Of a stretch of 15,892 nucleotides of DNA, positions 1 to 7,659 are shown in pieces. The position numbers were made by a program, and so were the translations under genes. Within the stretch, counting starts at the first letter, position 1. The number at the start of each line of letters is the position of its first letter. Source of the DNA: CAZVCG01 sp964649675 (GTDB taxonomy: Bacteria > Pseudomonadota > Alphaproteobacteria > UBA9219); assembly GCA_964649675.1 (NCBI GenBank), contig CAZYPX010000035.1, positions 1 to 15,892 on the forward strand. The letters run 5' to 3'. The notes beneath the pieces were generated by a model, which made no database searches, was not told the origin of the DNA, and saw nothing but the letters and a program-made list of their open reading frames with translations.

Positions 1-93
1 GGATCCGGCCGTTTCGGGTAGGGCCAGAATGTGGACATCAAGAGGTTTCCCTTGCTGAACGGCCAAACGCGCCATGGGATTCGAATTTGGCAT
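1..93 (-). CDS. N-terminal fragment of a leftward gene, possibly a GlxA-like (DJ-1/PfpI + AraC) regulator
   Basis: An open leftward frame begins at ATG 93-91 or at a second in-frame ATG at 75-73 and stays open to the window edge, so only 25-31 residues are visible. The part after the second Met contains LDVHILALPETAGS. A hydrophobic strand followed by LPE-T/A is how I remember the start of the DJ-1/PfpI domain in GlxA-type AraC-family regulators, but the fragment is too short to be firm. Neither start has a clear Shine-Dalgarno. It is divergent to the OsmC gene, about 117 bp away, and a regulator next to its target would fit. It could instead be an unrelated protein or a chance frame. Confidence 0.35.
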   Translation of the reverse strand, partial: MPNSNPMARLAVQQGKPLDVHILALPETAGS

Positions 94-210
94 AAAAGGA
101 ACGTTTCTGGCAAGACTCGCGCTGATGCACGGTGTTGTATGGGCTTATTTTATGGGGATCGCCGACGCTGCATGGCGGTACGGCCTTAACCCTAGGGATG
201 GAGGGCAACC

Positions 211-795
211 ATGACCGCTCAAACAAGTGTTGCCGAGAAGGCGACCCACATCAACGGCCTCAATGTGCAGGCCGCTCATGACACCATCGCGGCGCTGAAG
301 GCTGACAAAAGCCTTGCCAAATTTCAGTTCCGCGCCCGCAACAGGTGGGTCAACGGCGGTGAAAACCGCTCGACGATTCACGACTTCTATGGCGCAGGCC
401 AAGAAGACGCCTCGCGCTCGTGTTCATTCGAGTTCACCAACGGCGAACCCCCGGTTCTTCTTGGCGACAACGAGGGCGCCAATCCGGTCGAATTCCTGCT
501 GCACGCGCTTGCGGGTTGTGTGACCACGACATTCGTCCTGCACGCGATGGCGCGCGGTATAACCATTCATGAGCTCTCGACCGAGCTTAAGGGTGACATC
601 GACCTGCGCGGTTTGCTCGGTCTTGATGATGGCGTGCCCGTCGGCTACGAGCGAATTGAAATCCGCATGCACGTTAAGGCGGATTGCCCAGAGAAGGAAA
701 TTGACGAACTCGTGGCGTATGCGGCGCAGCATTCGCCAGTGTACAACACGATAAGCCGACCCGTTCCGGTCGTCATCGAGCGCGTGAAAGTTTGA
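211..795 (+). CDS. OsmC-family protein (peroxide/redox-type fold)
   Basis: 194 residues. OsmC/Ohr-fold proteins are small cytoplasmic thiol proteins; the best known members reduce organic hydroperoxides. The central helix HALAGCVTTTFVLHAM (about 98-113) carries the conserved first cysteine, Cys103. The C-terminal segment AAQHSPVYNTISRPVPV (about 171-187) aligns with the region that holds the second catalytic Cys in OsmC and Ohr, but has Ser175 there, so this belongs to the single-Cys branch whose substrate is less certain. The first ~45 residues are an extension before the fold. ATG 211 is preceded by GGAGGG at a suitable distance. The gene is divergent from the partial gene at the left edge and convergent with thrC, whose stop lies 45 bp away. 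Confidence 0.88.
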   Translation: MTAQTSVAEKATHINGLNVQAAHDTIAALKADKSLAKFQFRARNRWVNGGENRSTIHDFYGAGQEDASRSCSFEFTNGEPPVLLGDNEGANPVEFLLHALAGCVTTTFVLHAMARGITIHELSTELKGDIDLRGLLGLDDGVPVGYERIEIRMHVKADCPEKEIDELVAYAAQHSPVYNTISRPVPVVIERVKV

Positions 796-818
796 TCGCG
801 AGGTTGTCACAAGGCACG

Positions 819-840
819 AACGCCACATCGATTTGGCGTT
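819..840. terminator. Short hairpin between convergent OsmC and thrC genes
   Basis: AACGCCA (819-825) and TGGCGTT (834-840) form a perfect 7-bp stem with an 8-nt loop, ending at the thrC stop codon. No T-run follows on either strand, so it is at best a weak or Rho-assisted bidirectional terminator. It is placed where one would expect transcription of both genes to end. Confidence 0.35.
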
Positions 841-2267
841 TATGCGAACGCCTCTATTCTCGCCTGCAAGGCTTCGTGGTCATTTTCGAGCGTTTCGACT
901 TTTTGCGGCAGGGAGGTCAAGGCCTCGAAACCTTTGGGCATGGGCGGCTCTTTCCCCAAGGATTCGCGGATCGTGCGCGCGAACTTGGCCGGCTGCGCCG
1001 TTTCGAGAACGATCATGGTTTCGTCCATCGTGCGCAGATCAAGCGCGCCTTTCATGGCGTCCGCCGTGTGAGGATCGATAAAAAGACCCCACTTCTCATA
1101 GGCCAGCCTGATGTGGTCAAGCCGATCTGCATGGGCGCTTGCCGATGAGGCAAGGCCCATCGAATTCAGTCGTGCCCAAACATCGGGATAATGTCCGGCA
1201 AAATCGATCTGTCGCTCGGATGACAGGCACGCCCACATTTTGGCAACCAGCTTGCCGTCATGGCGCGCCGCTTCCCATGCGGCGCGTTCAAAATTGCTGG
1301 CCTTGGTGATGTCCATCGAAGGCGACGACGTTGGCAGCGCGGTGTCGGCGGGCGCGTAGAGGCCCGTTCGTAGCGTCCGGTGCAAAACGTCGTTTTCGTT
1401 TGTGGCCACGATCAGACGCGCGACGGGAAGTCCCATAAACTTCGCGACGAGTCCGGCAAACGCGTTGCCGAAATTGCCGCTGGGTACGCAGAAAGAGACA
1501 GGATCGCCGATTCGGGCGGTCGTCTGTATGTAGGCGGAGACGTAATAGGACGTCTGGGCAATTATGCGCGCCCAGTTGATCGAATTGACAGCGCCAAGCC
1601 TATGTTTGGCCTTAAACGCGACGTCGGTGTTCAGCTTTTTCACAAGATCCTGGCAATCGTCGAACATGCCTTTTATGGCGATATTCAAAACATTGCCGTC
1701 CAAAACCGAATACATCTGCGCGCGCTGGAAATCGCTCATTTGCCCTGAGGGGGAAAGCATCACGATCTTCACGCGTTTCTTGCCGCGCAGCGCATGGATC
1801 GCCGCGCTTCCCGTGTCGCCAGATGTTGCGCCGAGGATGGTTAAGGTTTTGCCGCGCTTTTCCAAGGCCCAGTCCAGCAAATGACCAAGAAGTTGCATCG
1901 CCGCGTCCTTGAACGCCAGCGTCGGGCCGTTGGAAAGCTGGAGAAGATACAGGTTGTTTTCCAGCCGCAGCGCCGGAAATATTTTGTCGGAGTTCTCGCC
2001 CAAGCGGGCATGGCGAAAGATGTCCGGCCTGTAGGCTTCGCGGGTCAGGGCAAGAAGCGTTTCTTGGGGAATCTCAGGCGCGAATTTGCCCAACAGTCTT
2101 CCGGCCAATTCCGCGTAAGACAGCTTTTTCCATGCCGATAGTTCATCCAAAGCGATTTTGGGCCAGGTCTCAGGAACGTAAAGCCCGCCGTCGGGCGCAA
2201 GACCTTCAAGAAGGATTTCCGAAAAAGACGAGGGATTCGTTTCGCCCCGCGTTGAGACATAAAGCAT
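840..2267 (-). CDS. thrC: Threonine synthase
   Basis: 475 residues, full length for the longer threonine synthase class found in Proteobacteria. It is a cytoplasmic PLP enzyme converting O-phospho-L-homoserine to L-threonine and phosphate. The N-terminal motif STRG (5-8) and APDGGLYVP (24-32) are typical. The PLP lysine is Lys120 in GPTLAFKDAAMQ, and the phosphate-binding loop is GATSGDTGSAA (about 145-155). Further family blocks are GAVNSINWARI and CVPSGNFGNAFAG. The start ATG overlaps the thrB stop by one base (TAATG, 2265-2269), which suggests translational coupling and supports this start. It is the last gene of the thrB-thrC unit and converges on the OsmC gene. Confidence 0.97.
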   Translation of the reverse strand: MLYVSTRGETNPSSFSEILLEGLAPDGGLYVPETWPKIALDELSAWKKLSYAELAGRLLGKFAPEIPQETLLALTREAYRPDIFRHARLGENSDKIFPALRLENNLYLLQLSNGPTLAFKDAAMQLLGHLLDWALEKRGKTLTILGATSGDTGSAAIHALRGKKRVKIVMLSPSGQMSDFQRAQMYSVLDGNVLNIAIKGMFDDCQDLVKKLNTDVAFKAKHRLGAVNSINWARIIAQTSYYVSAYIQTTARIGDPVSFCVPSGNFGNAFAGLVAKFMGLPVARLIVATNENDVLHRTLRTGLYAPADTALPTSSPSMDITKASNFERAAWEAARHDGKLVAKMWACLSSERQIDFAGHYPDVWARLNSMGLASSASAHADRLDHIRLAYEKWGLFIDPHTADAMKGALDLRTMDETMIVLETAQPAKFARTIRESLGKEPPMPKGFEALTSLPQKVETLENDHEALQARIEAFA

Positions 2268-3208
2268 TATGAAGCCTTTCTTGTCCGCAAAATGTTGCCG
2301 AAATGATCGGGGTCGAGCGCCTTGCCGAGGGGATCGCGCGGCAAATGATAATCATAAAGACGCGAGAGATAAAAGCGCAGCGCCGCCAGCCGCAAAGCCA
2401 TCGGCCATGCCTTTTTTTCGCTGGCGGTCAGCGGAAGAACGTCCTCGCGCGCGCTCAAAAGCGTCCCCAGCTTCTTTTCGTCCAAACCATACCCGCCTTC
2501 GGTCAGGCACCAGTCGTTGGCGACGATCGCCAGATCGTATACAAGGGGCTCGCCGCTGGCGCAAAAGCCCCAATCGATCACCGCACCAAGCGAGCCGTCC
2601 GGTCTGAACATTACGTTGTTTCGGAAAAGATCGGCATGCACGGGGCCACGCGGAACGTCTGCGCCCGTTCCGCTTGCCCAGAAGGCGCGATGACAGTCCA
2701 TCTCATCAAGCAACTCTTGCTTTAAGCCAGGCTCAAGAACGGCGCACAGGCGCGCGGCGGTGTCTTCGAACCAGGTCCAGCCCCGTGGGTTTTCACGCCG
2801 CCAGTTGCGGCATCGTTCCGCGCCGTCCTTGGCCATATGCCCCATAAAGCGTCCGATGTCCGCGATTTGTTCGTTCGATGGATTTTCCACCCATGCGCCT
2901 TCGACCCACGGGAAAAGGCTGGCCGGTTTTCCCTTGAGAGGCACGAGAACGCGATTCAACTCGTCCGCGATGGGCGGGCAGGCCGGCAAACCGCAGTCCG
3001 CGAGTCTTTGAGCGATGGTCACGGGGCCATGAGGTTCCGTGCGCTCGAACAAGCGCAAACAGGCTGCGCCGCCGTCGATGAAATCCAGCCGGAAAACGCT
3101 GTCTTCGACGCCCTCTTCGATGGGCGAAACGGTGCCGGCCTTCGGAAGTTTTCTTTCTTCGAGCCATTCATTGGCTTCTTTAAGAGACACGGGAGTCCAT
3201 ACAGTCAT
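2267..3208 (-). CDS. thrB: Homoserine kinase, APH-fold type
   Basis: 313 residues. It phosphorylates L-homoserine with ATP to give the substrate of the ThrC encoded directly downstream. It is not the GHMP-type ThrB of enteric bacteria; the sequence has the aminoglycoside phosphotransferase/choline kinase fold. The catalytic loop is HADLFRNNVMF (191-201; Asp193, Asn198) and the metal-binding Asp is Asp212 in VIDWGFCASGEPLVYDLAI, followed by NDWC. This form is common in Alphaproteobacteria. Start ATG 3208-3206 is preceded by AGGAGC with a 7-nt spacer. Its TAA overlaps the thrC ATG. About 120 bp upstream is a terminator for the preceding gene, so thrB-thrC probably has its own promoter in 3209-3324, where I could not pick out convincing -35/-10 boxes. 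Confidence 0.93.
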   Translation of the reverse strand: MTVWTPVSLKEANEWLEERKLPKAGTVSPIEEGVEDSVFRLDFIDGGAACLRLFERTEPHGPVTIAQRLADCGLPACPPIADELNRVLVPLKGKPASLFPWVEGAWVENPSNEQIADIGRFMGHMAKDGAERCRNWRRENPRGWTWFEDTAARLCAVLEPGLKQELLDEMDCHRAFWASGTGADVPRGPVHADLFRNNVMFRPDGSLGAVIDWGFCASGEPLVYDLAIVANDWCLTEGGYGLDEKKLGTLLSAREDVLPLTASEKKAWPMALRLAALRFYLSRLYDYHLPRDPLGKALDPDHFGNILRTRKAS

Positions 3209-3324
3209 GCGTCCAGCTCCTATGGTTCAAAATGATTCAAAACGCGGACAACGATATACGGTTCTTGTTGGGTCTGGTTCTTTGGGGGGTGTCCGGAGCG
3301 GAACGGCAGCGTCGGGCGCCGGAC

Positions 3325-3352
3325 AAGAAAAACGACGGCCTTAGGCCGTCGT
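3325..3352 (-). terminator. Intrinsic terminator downstream of the J-domain gene
   Basis: ACGACGGCC (3332-3340) and GGCCGTCGT (3344-3352) form a perfect 9-bp GC-rich stem with a 3-nt loop. On the minus strand it is followed by TTTTCTT (3331-3325). It lies about 128 nt past the stop of the leftward J-domain gene and about 117 nt before the thrB start, so it separates the two transcription units. Confidence 0.85.
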
Positions 3353-3479
3353 GTGAAACGTGCGCGTCGTGATGAAAAAGGGCGGCGCTTTCTTGTCCAT
3401 GAACGAAGCTTATACGCTACGAAGCGGCTTAACAACGGCTTTATCACGCGGGCGCGGGCGGTATGGGCGAGTCCTGCCG

Positions 3480-4163
3480 TTAATGGCCCGCCGAACGCCT
3501 ATGGCCGCTTTTCAGGAAAGCGCAAAGCACGTTGTAGGCCTCGTTTAGGCTGATAAACTCTTTCGTTTTTCTTTCCTTTTCCTTGCCGTGAGCGTCGGGA
3601 TGGTGGCGTTTCGCCAGTTTTCTATACCGGCTTTTCACGACTTTAAGGTCGACCGGAGGCGAAAGGTTGAAGACGGCCAACGCTTCACGCACGTTTTGCG
3701 GGTAGGATGCGGGTGTGAACTTATCGTGGGAACGCTTTTCGCCTATTACCGCAGTCTGGAAATGCGGGGAATTTTCGGCTTTTGCGTGCAAGTCCTCCAG
3801 TATCTGGCGGTATTTTTCCGCAGTTTCCGACAAATTCGCGGCCATTTTATAATGGAAAGACGTGTCGGGAGGCTTGAGTCCCGCCTTTTCGGCGAGAATT
3901 TCGGCGTCATAGATCGCGCGAAGGATCTCGAGAGATTCATACTCAGCTCGCTCGATCTCTTTGCAATGCCACAAGATTGCGCGTTCGAGCGGGTTCTCGG
4001 CTTTATGGATCAGCTCGTTAAGGTGCCGGAGGTCTTCCAAATACAGGTCGTGAATGCGCCCTTTAAGCTTGTTCAGGGACTGTAAAGGCTCCAGAGGATC
4101 ATAAGCGTCGGCATAGGCTTTGTCGAACCTGTCGGCGGCGCTCTTGAGGCTATAGCGTTTCAT
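3480..4163 (-). CDS. Protein with a C-terminal J domain (DnaJ-like co-chaperone)
   Basis: 227 residues. The C-terminal J domain spans about 158-217 (ALAVFNLSPP to LNEAYNVLCAF). Its helix II is basic (KSRYRKLAKRHH) and the essential HPD motif is His188-Pro189-Asp190. J domains stimulate the ATPase of an Hsp70 (DnaK). There is no G/F linker, zinc centre or substrate-binding domain, so this is a type III J protein. The first ~150 residues are charged and predicted helical (for example LEDLRHLNELIHKAENPLERA), have no signal peptide, and I do not recognise them; they presumably bring a particular client to DnaK. No strong Shine-Dalgarno precedes ATG 4163. The gene is divergent from the CNNM gene and ends in the terminator at 3325-3352. 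Confidence 0.85.
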   Translation of the reverse strand: MKRYSLKSAADRFDKAYADAYDPLEPLQSLNKLKGRIHDLYLEDLRHLNELIHKAENPLERAILWHCKEIERAEYESLEILRAIYDAEILAEKAGLKPPDTSFHYKMAANLSETAEKYRQILEDLHAKAENSPHFQTAVIGEKRSHDKFTPASYPQNVREALAVFNLSPPVDLKVVKSRYRKLAKRHHPDAHGKEKERKTKEFISLNEAYNVLCAFLKSGHRRSAGH

Positions 4164-4213
4164 AAAGGTTTGGTGGGGCCGTGTTGGCGAACAAAGCGAT
4201 TGCGGATGTCTCG

Positions 4214-4239
4214 ATGGCGCGGCGAGTTCGCCGCGCCAT
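4214..4239. repeat. Perfect 12+12 bp inverted repeat in a divergent promoter region
   Basis: The arm ATGGCGCGGCGA (4214-4225) is repeated as its exact reverse complement at 4228-4239 with a 2-nt centre. It lies 50 bp upstream of the J-domain gene start and 150 bp upstream of the CNNM gene start. There is no T-run immediately after it on either strand. It could be an operator for a dimeric regulator, or a hairpin in the 5' UTR of the leftward transcript. Confidence 0.6.
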
Positions 4240-4388
4240 ATGAGCGAGTCTTTTATTAACGAAGGCGTTTTTTTTCAAGCCTTGCGGTTTTGGCTGCTTT
4301 TTGGGTCTTTTTCCCGTTCGGTCTTCCCTCTATAAAAGATCGTCCGGATCGCGGCCGGTACGCGCAACACAAAGGGAACCCTGCGGAA

Positions 4389-5474
4389 ATGTTTACGGGC
4401 CTTATCGCCTTTTTCACGCTCTCAATCGTTCTTTCTTTTTTGTGCTCGCTTTGGGAGGCCGTTCTTCTCAGCGTTTCGCCATCCTACATGCAGACCAAGC
4501 TGAACGAAGGCAGTCGGCTTGGCCGGATTTTAGAAGAATTCAAAGAAAACATCGACAGGCCTTTGGCCGGCATTTTGACTCTGAACACCATCGCACATAC
4601 GGTCGGCGCCATCGGAGTCGGCCAACAGGCGACGAAAATATGGGGCGCCGCGCATCCGTTCATTACGGGCGTTTTCGTTCCCGTCGCCATGACCGCCGGC
4701 ATCCTTATCCTCTCCGAAATTATCCCCAAGACCATAGGCGCCAACAACTGGAAAAGGCTTACGCCGTTCACGGTCCGTTGTCTGGATTTCGTGCTGAAGG
4801 CGTTGGCTCCTTTGGTCTGGCTGTGCCAAAGGATTACGCAGGCCCTTCACGCCAACAAGCACGAAAGCGTCTTTTCGCGGTCGGATTTTCTTGCCATGGC
4901 GCAAATCGGCGCGCAGGAAGGCCTGCTTGACGTGGTGGAAAACAAGTTCATCCACAGCATGCTGCATTTCAAGAACGTCAAGGCGCGGAACATCATGACT
5001 CCCCGCACCGTTCTTGTTTCGGCTCCCGAAAACATGACGGCAAGGGCTTTTTACGACATGCAGGAGGAGTTAATTTTTTCCCGCATACCCGTTCATGACA
5101 ACACCAACAAGGACGTGATCACGGGCTATGTTCTTAAGGACGAGGTTCTGGAATATATCGTCGATGGGCAGCCGGAAATAACGCTGGGAGAAATCAAGCG
5201 CGACATCATCACGGTTCTGGACGGATTCGGAATCCTCCAGCTCTTCAACACGCTCATCGAAAAAAGGGAGCACATCGCGCTCGTCATCGACGAGTTCGGC
5301 GGCACGCGCGGGATCGTCACCATGGAGGACATTATCGAAACGCTTCTTGGCACCGAAATCGTGGACGAAACGGACAAAACCGTCGATATGCAGGACCTTG
5401 CCAAATCCAAATGGAAGTCACGTCATAAAAAGAACATAGACGGCGGCCAAAAAGGCCCGTTGAACAAGCCCTGA
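4389..5474 (+). CDS. CNNM/CBS-domain membrane protein (hemolysin C / CorB family)
   Basis: 361 residues from ATG 4389. The N-terminal DUF21/CNNM transmembrane domain covers about 1-190, with hydrophobic segments near 2-30, 55-80, 93-113 and 125-148 and the conserved ILSEIIPKTIG (106-116). A pair of CBS domains follows: ARNIMTPRTV (about 199-208) to about 260, then about 265-322, ending in the family signature DEFGGTRGIVTMEDIIETLLG (301-321). Relatives are linked to Mg2+ or divalent cation transport. The C-terminal CorC/HlyC domain of many homologues is absent. An in-frame ATG at 4290 would add 33 residues of non-membrane, low-quality sequence; ATG 4389 starts directly at the first membrane helix and is preferred, although its Shine-Dalgarno is weak. 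HtpX follows after 59 nt. Confidence 0.88.
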   Translation: MFTGLIAFFTLSIVLSFLCSLWEAVLLSVSPSYMQTKLNEGSRLGRILEEFKENIDRPLAGILTLNTIAHTVGAIGVGQQATKIWGAAHPFITGVFVPVAMTAGILILSEIIPKTIGANNWKRLTPFTVRCLDFVLKALAPLVWLCQRITQALHANKHESVFSRSDFLAMAQIGAQEGLLDVVENKFIHSMLHFKNVKARNIMTPRTVLVSAPENMTARAFYDMQEELIFSRIPVHDNTNKDVITGYVLKDEVLEYIVDGQPEITLGEIKRDIITVLDGFGILQLFNTLIEKREHIALVIDEFGGTRGIVTMEDIIETLLGTEIVDETDKTVDMQDLAKSKWKSRHKKNIDGGQKGPLNKP

Positions 5475-5533
5475 ACACGTCAGCGCGCAAGACAGGGCGC
5501 AGAACGGCAAACCCCAAGCGTTAGGGATGAACC

Positions 5534-6424
5534 ATGAAGCGAATTTTTCTTTTTCTGGCCACCAACCTTGCCATAGTCCTTGTTTTGGGAACGGTGACGA
5601 GCCTTTTGGGCGTCAACCAGTACTTTACAAGAAACGGCATCGATTACGCGTCGTTGCTCGTTTTTGCTGGCGTGATGGGCTTCGGCGGCGCGTTTATCTC
5701 CTTGCTGATGTCCAAAACCGTCGCGAAATGGTCGATGCGCGCGCGCGTCATCGGCGCGCCGAAAACGCAAGACGAACAGTGGCTGCTTGAAACCGTCGGA
5801 CGGCTTGCCCGCAAGGCCGGACTGCCGATGCCCGAGGTCGCCGTTTATGATGGCGATCCCAACGCCTTTGCGACGGGGCCGAGCCGATCGAATTCGCTCG
5901 TCGCCGTTTCGACGGGCTTGTTGCGCTCCATGAAAAAGGAAGAGGTCGAGGCTGTTTTGGCGCACGAGGTCGCGCACATTGCGAACGGGGATATGGTGAC
6001 GCTCACCCTTATTCAAGGCGTCGTCAACACGTTTGTTTTCTTCGTCGCTCGCGTTGTCGGCTATGCCGTCGATCAGGCTACGCGCAAACACGGTGGCGAT
6101 GGCGAAACACATGGAGCAGGGGGCTTGGGTTATATGGCCACCGTTTTTATTTGCGAAATGGTGTTCGGCATTCTGGCGAGCGCTATCGTCATGTCTTTTT
6201 CACGCCAACGCGAGTTCAGGGCCGATCGCGGCGCCTCATCCCTTATGGGATCGCCAACCCCCATGATCGCCGCGCTTCGGCGCCTTGGGGGCGCCAGGTC
6301 CGGCGAACTGCCTCAAAGCATGGCTGCCTCAGGTATCGTGGGCGGCGGAAAGCTTTTGGCTTTGTTTACTTCCCACCCGCCGCTTGAGGAGCGTATCCGG
6401 CGCTTAAAGGCACAGCTTCCTTGA
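5534..6424 (+). CDS. htpX: Membrane zinc metalloprotease HtpX (M48B)
   Basis: 296 residues, normal length. HtpX degrades misfolded inner-membrane proteins, in parallel with FtsH. Two N-terminal membrane helices (about 4-25 and 37-58) precede the cytoplasmic catalytic domain. The zinc site is HEVAH (143-147) with the third ligand Glu226 in RQREFRAD. Two further hydrophobic segments lie at about 155-178 and 199-220, as in the family. ATG 5534 has AGGGA at 5523-5527. The 59-nt spacing to the CNNM gene and absence of a terminator suggest one transcript of two inner-membrane genes. It converges on the Cache-domain gene, with a hairpin between. Confidence 0.97.
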   Translation: MKRIFLFLATNLAIVLVLGTVTSLLGVNQYFTRNGIDYASLLVFAGVMGFGGAFISLLMSKTVAKWSMRARVIGAPKTQDEQWLLETVGRLARKAGLPMPEVAVYDGDPNAFATGPSRSNSLVAVSTGLLRSMKKEEVEAVLAHEVAHIANGDMVTLTLIQGVVNTFVFFVARVVGYAVDQATRKHGGDGETHGAGGLGYMATVFICEMVFGILASAIVMSFSRQREFRADRGASSLMGSPTPMIAALRRLGGARSGELPQSMAASGIVGGGKLLALFTSHPPLEERIRRLKAQLP

Positions 6425-6467
6425 TGGCCGCTGTCTGCATTGACCCGAGCGTTTTTCGGCAAAGGCC

Positions 6468-6496
6468 GTCGGAGAGCGCCTCCAACGCTCTCCGAC
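6468..6496. terminator. Hairpin between convergent htpX and Cache-protein genes
   Basis: GTCGGAGAGCG (6468-6478) and CGCTCTCCGAC (6486-6496) form a perfect 11-bp stem with a 7-nt loop, 43 nt after the htpX stop and 51 nt past the stop of the leftward gene. No uninterrupted T-run follows on either strand, so it may act as a Rho-assisted bidirectional terminator or an mRNA 3'-end stabiliser. Confidence 0.55.
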
Positions 6497-6547
6497 CTTG
6501 AATCACGATCAGTTTAACAAAGATTTGACTCGACTTTTGCAGCAAGC

Positions 6548-6997
6548 TTACTGCACATAGCAGCCCACGCCCACAAAGTTGTCGCCGACGCGTTCAACAA
6601 AGCTGGTTTTTTTCTTGATGGTGTTGTCGGTGGGGTCCGCCTGACCGTAGGTGACCGAGCCTTTGTCGGTGATTTTCAGGAATTCTTCGACAAAAGCCTT
6701 GCCATCGGCGTCCTTGAAAATCAGGGCGTTCTTGCCGGCCAAGGCTGGCTTGGCTCCGTGGGCTCGCGTTATTCCAGACTTATCTACGACGAAAACGTAT
6801 AGATCGCGGTCGATAAAGCCGCCCGCCTTATCATTGAAAGTCGCCATGGCTTTTTCGGCGCCTTCGGCCTTAATAAGCTCTACAGCCTTGGTCAGCATGG
6901 CTTGAGCTTCGTCGCACGACGCGCCGGCGGCGTACGAGGGTTGAGCGTAAAGCGCCAACAAACCGAACGCGAGAGATAAGGCTATGTGCTTGGTCAT
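6548..6997 (-). CDS. Secreted single-Cache-domain protein
   Basis: 149 residues. A signal peptide is clear (MTKHIALSLAFGLLALYAQP, cleavage near SYAA at 21-24). The mature part resembles the stand-alone single Cache (sCache_2) proteins of Proteobacteria: an N-terminal helix with KAVELIKAEGAEKAMATFND, then DRDLYVFVVDKSG (63-75) and AHGAKPALAGKNALIFKDAD (79-98), ending SFVERVGDNFVGVGCYVQ. Cache domains bind small ligands such as organic acids in the periplasm, usually as sensor heads; here there is no transducer domain, so it may be a binding or accessory protein. Cys28 and Cys146 could form a disulphide. ATG 6997-6995 has a good AGGAG upstream. It stands alone, convergent with htpX. Confidence 0.82.
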   Translation of the reverse strand: MTKHIALSLAFGLLALYAQPSYAAGASCDEAQAMLTKAVELIKAEGAEKAMATFNDKAGGFIDRDLYVFVVDKSGITRAHGAKPALAGKNALIFKDADGKAFVEEFLKITDKGSVTYGQADPTDNTIKKKTSFVERVGDNFVGVGCYVQ

Positions 6998-7506
6998 GTG
7001 TTTCTCCTATGTGAGGAAGATGTTGTTGTTATTTACGCGCGCTATCACAGCATCGGACGCAAGGCAAGCGATTCCTCCGTTTTGCGCATGCGGGAAGACG
7101 TGTGTCTTTTTAACGACACGCACACGCCGCCGCCATTTTTAATCCTGAGCAAACCCGCAAGGCGCTGCGAAAAAGCCGCTCGGTTGCCCGAAAAAACTCG
7201 TTCGTATGCCCAGTGCTTGCTTCGCTTTTTTCATAGCCGGATCGACTTTTTTACGAGCGTAGAACCCGCGCTAATTATGCGTACAGACCTTATTCGTTTC
7301 GCAAAAAATTTACTCGTAAACGCCTTAGCCTTTGCTCGCACGAAAACAAGCCCTCGCTCAACGCACACCTGTGTCTAAACTATTGATTCGTTCTTTAGTC
7401 AAAACTGTCCGGATGCGGAACGTTTTCATAAAAACCAATAAAAAGCGCCGAGCACATTTTTTGTTTTACTATTCTAGCGCAAAAAAACAAAAGGTCGCGT
7501 CGCGCG

Positions 7507-7522
7507 TTAACGCACCGTTAAC
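7507..7522 (+). promoter_or_regulatory. CtrA-box-like site
   Basis: TTAA-CGCACCG-TTAAC matches the alphaproteobacterial CtrA consensus TTAA-N7-TTAAC at every defined position. It is also a direct repeat of GTTAACGC with an 11-bp period. It lies about 150 bp upstream of the porin start and about 70 bp upstream of the porin -35 box, farther than usual for an activating CtrA site. Whether the organism has CtrA is not visible here. Confidence 0.4.
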
Positions 7523-7590
7523 GCTTAATGCAAAAAAAACACAACATTCCTTATTTAGTGATCAAGAATCAATTTTCCCATTACCGCGTA

Positions 7591-7620
7591 TTGAAAATTT
7601 TTTAGAGGCTGGTTAATAAT
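7591..7620 (+). promoter_or_regulatory. Probable sigma70 promoter of the porin gene
   Basis: TTGAAA (7591-7596, 5/6 to TTGACA), 18-nt spacer, AATAAT (7615-7620, 5/6 to TATAAT). It would start transcription near 7627, leaving a 5' leader of about 33 nt that contains GGAGA (7650-7654) before the porin ATG. Confidence 0.5.
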
Positions 7621-7659
7621 GCGCCCACATTTCTTACATCCCTCGATCCGGAGAATCTT

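Larger units (their letters stand above)
6998..7659. other. Intergenic region without a convincing gene
   Basis: 662 bp between the divergent Cache-protein and porin genes. The rightward half is AT-rich with many A and T runs. Rightward open frames exist (6986-7378, 7332-7616) but have no Shine-Dalgarno, no recognisable motif and a composition that reads as translated intergenic DNA. What I can support here are a CtrA-like box (7507-7522), a sigma70-like promoter (7591-7620) and a weak hairpin around 7100-7125 (GTGTGTC/GACAC-CAC). An unrecognised small RNA is possible. Confidence 0.6.

Noticed and set aside
1..6. GGATCC at the window start as a cloning junction
   Set aside because: A BamHI site could mark a clone end, but there is no vector sequence and six bases can occur by chance.
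4290..4388. N-terminal extension of the CNNM protein
   Set aside because: The 33 extra residues are not hydrophobic membrane sequence and precede a natural start at the first membrane helix.
5480..6112. Leftward open frame of 210 codons opposite htpX
   Set aside because: htpX is unambiguous here (HEVAH zinc site); the antisense product is Arg/His-rich with no domain.
6986..7378. Rightward 130-codon frame starting inside the Cache-protein gene
   Set aside because: Its start overlaps another gene's start codon region, composition is not protein-like and no motif is visible.
7332..7616. Rightward 94-codon frame in the AT-rich region before the porin
   Set aside because: Lys/Ser-rich translation of A/T runs, no Shine-Dalgarno, overlaps the CtrA-like box and the porin -35 box.
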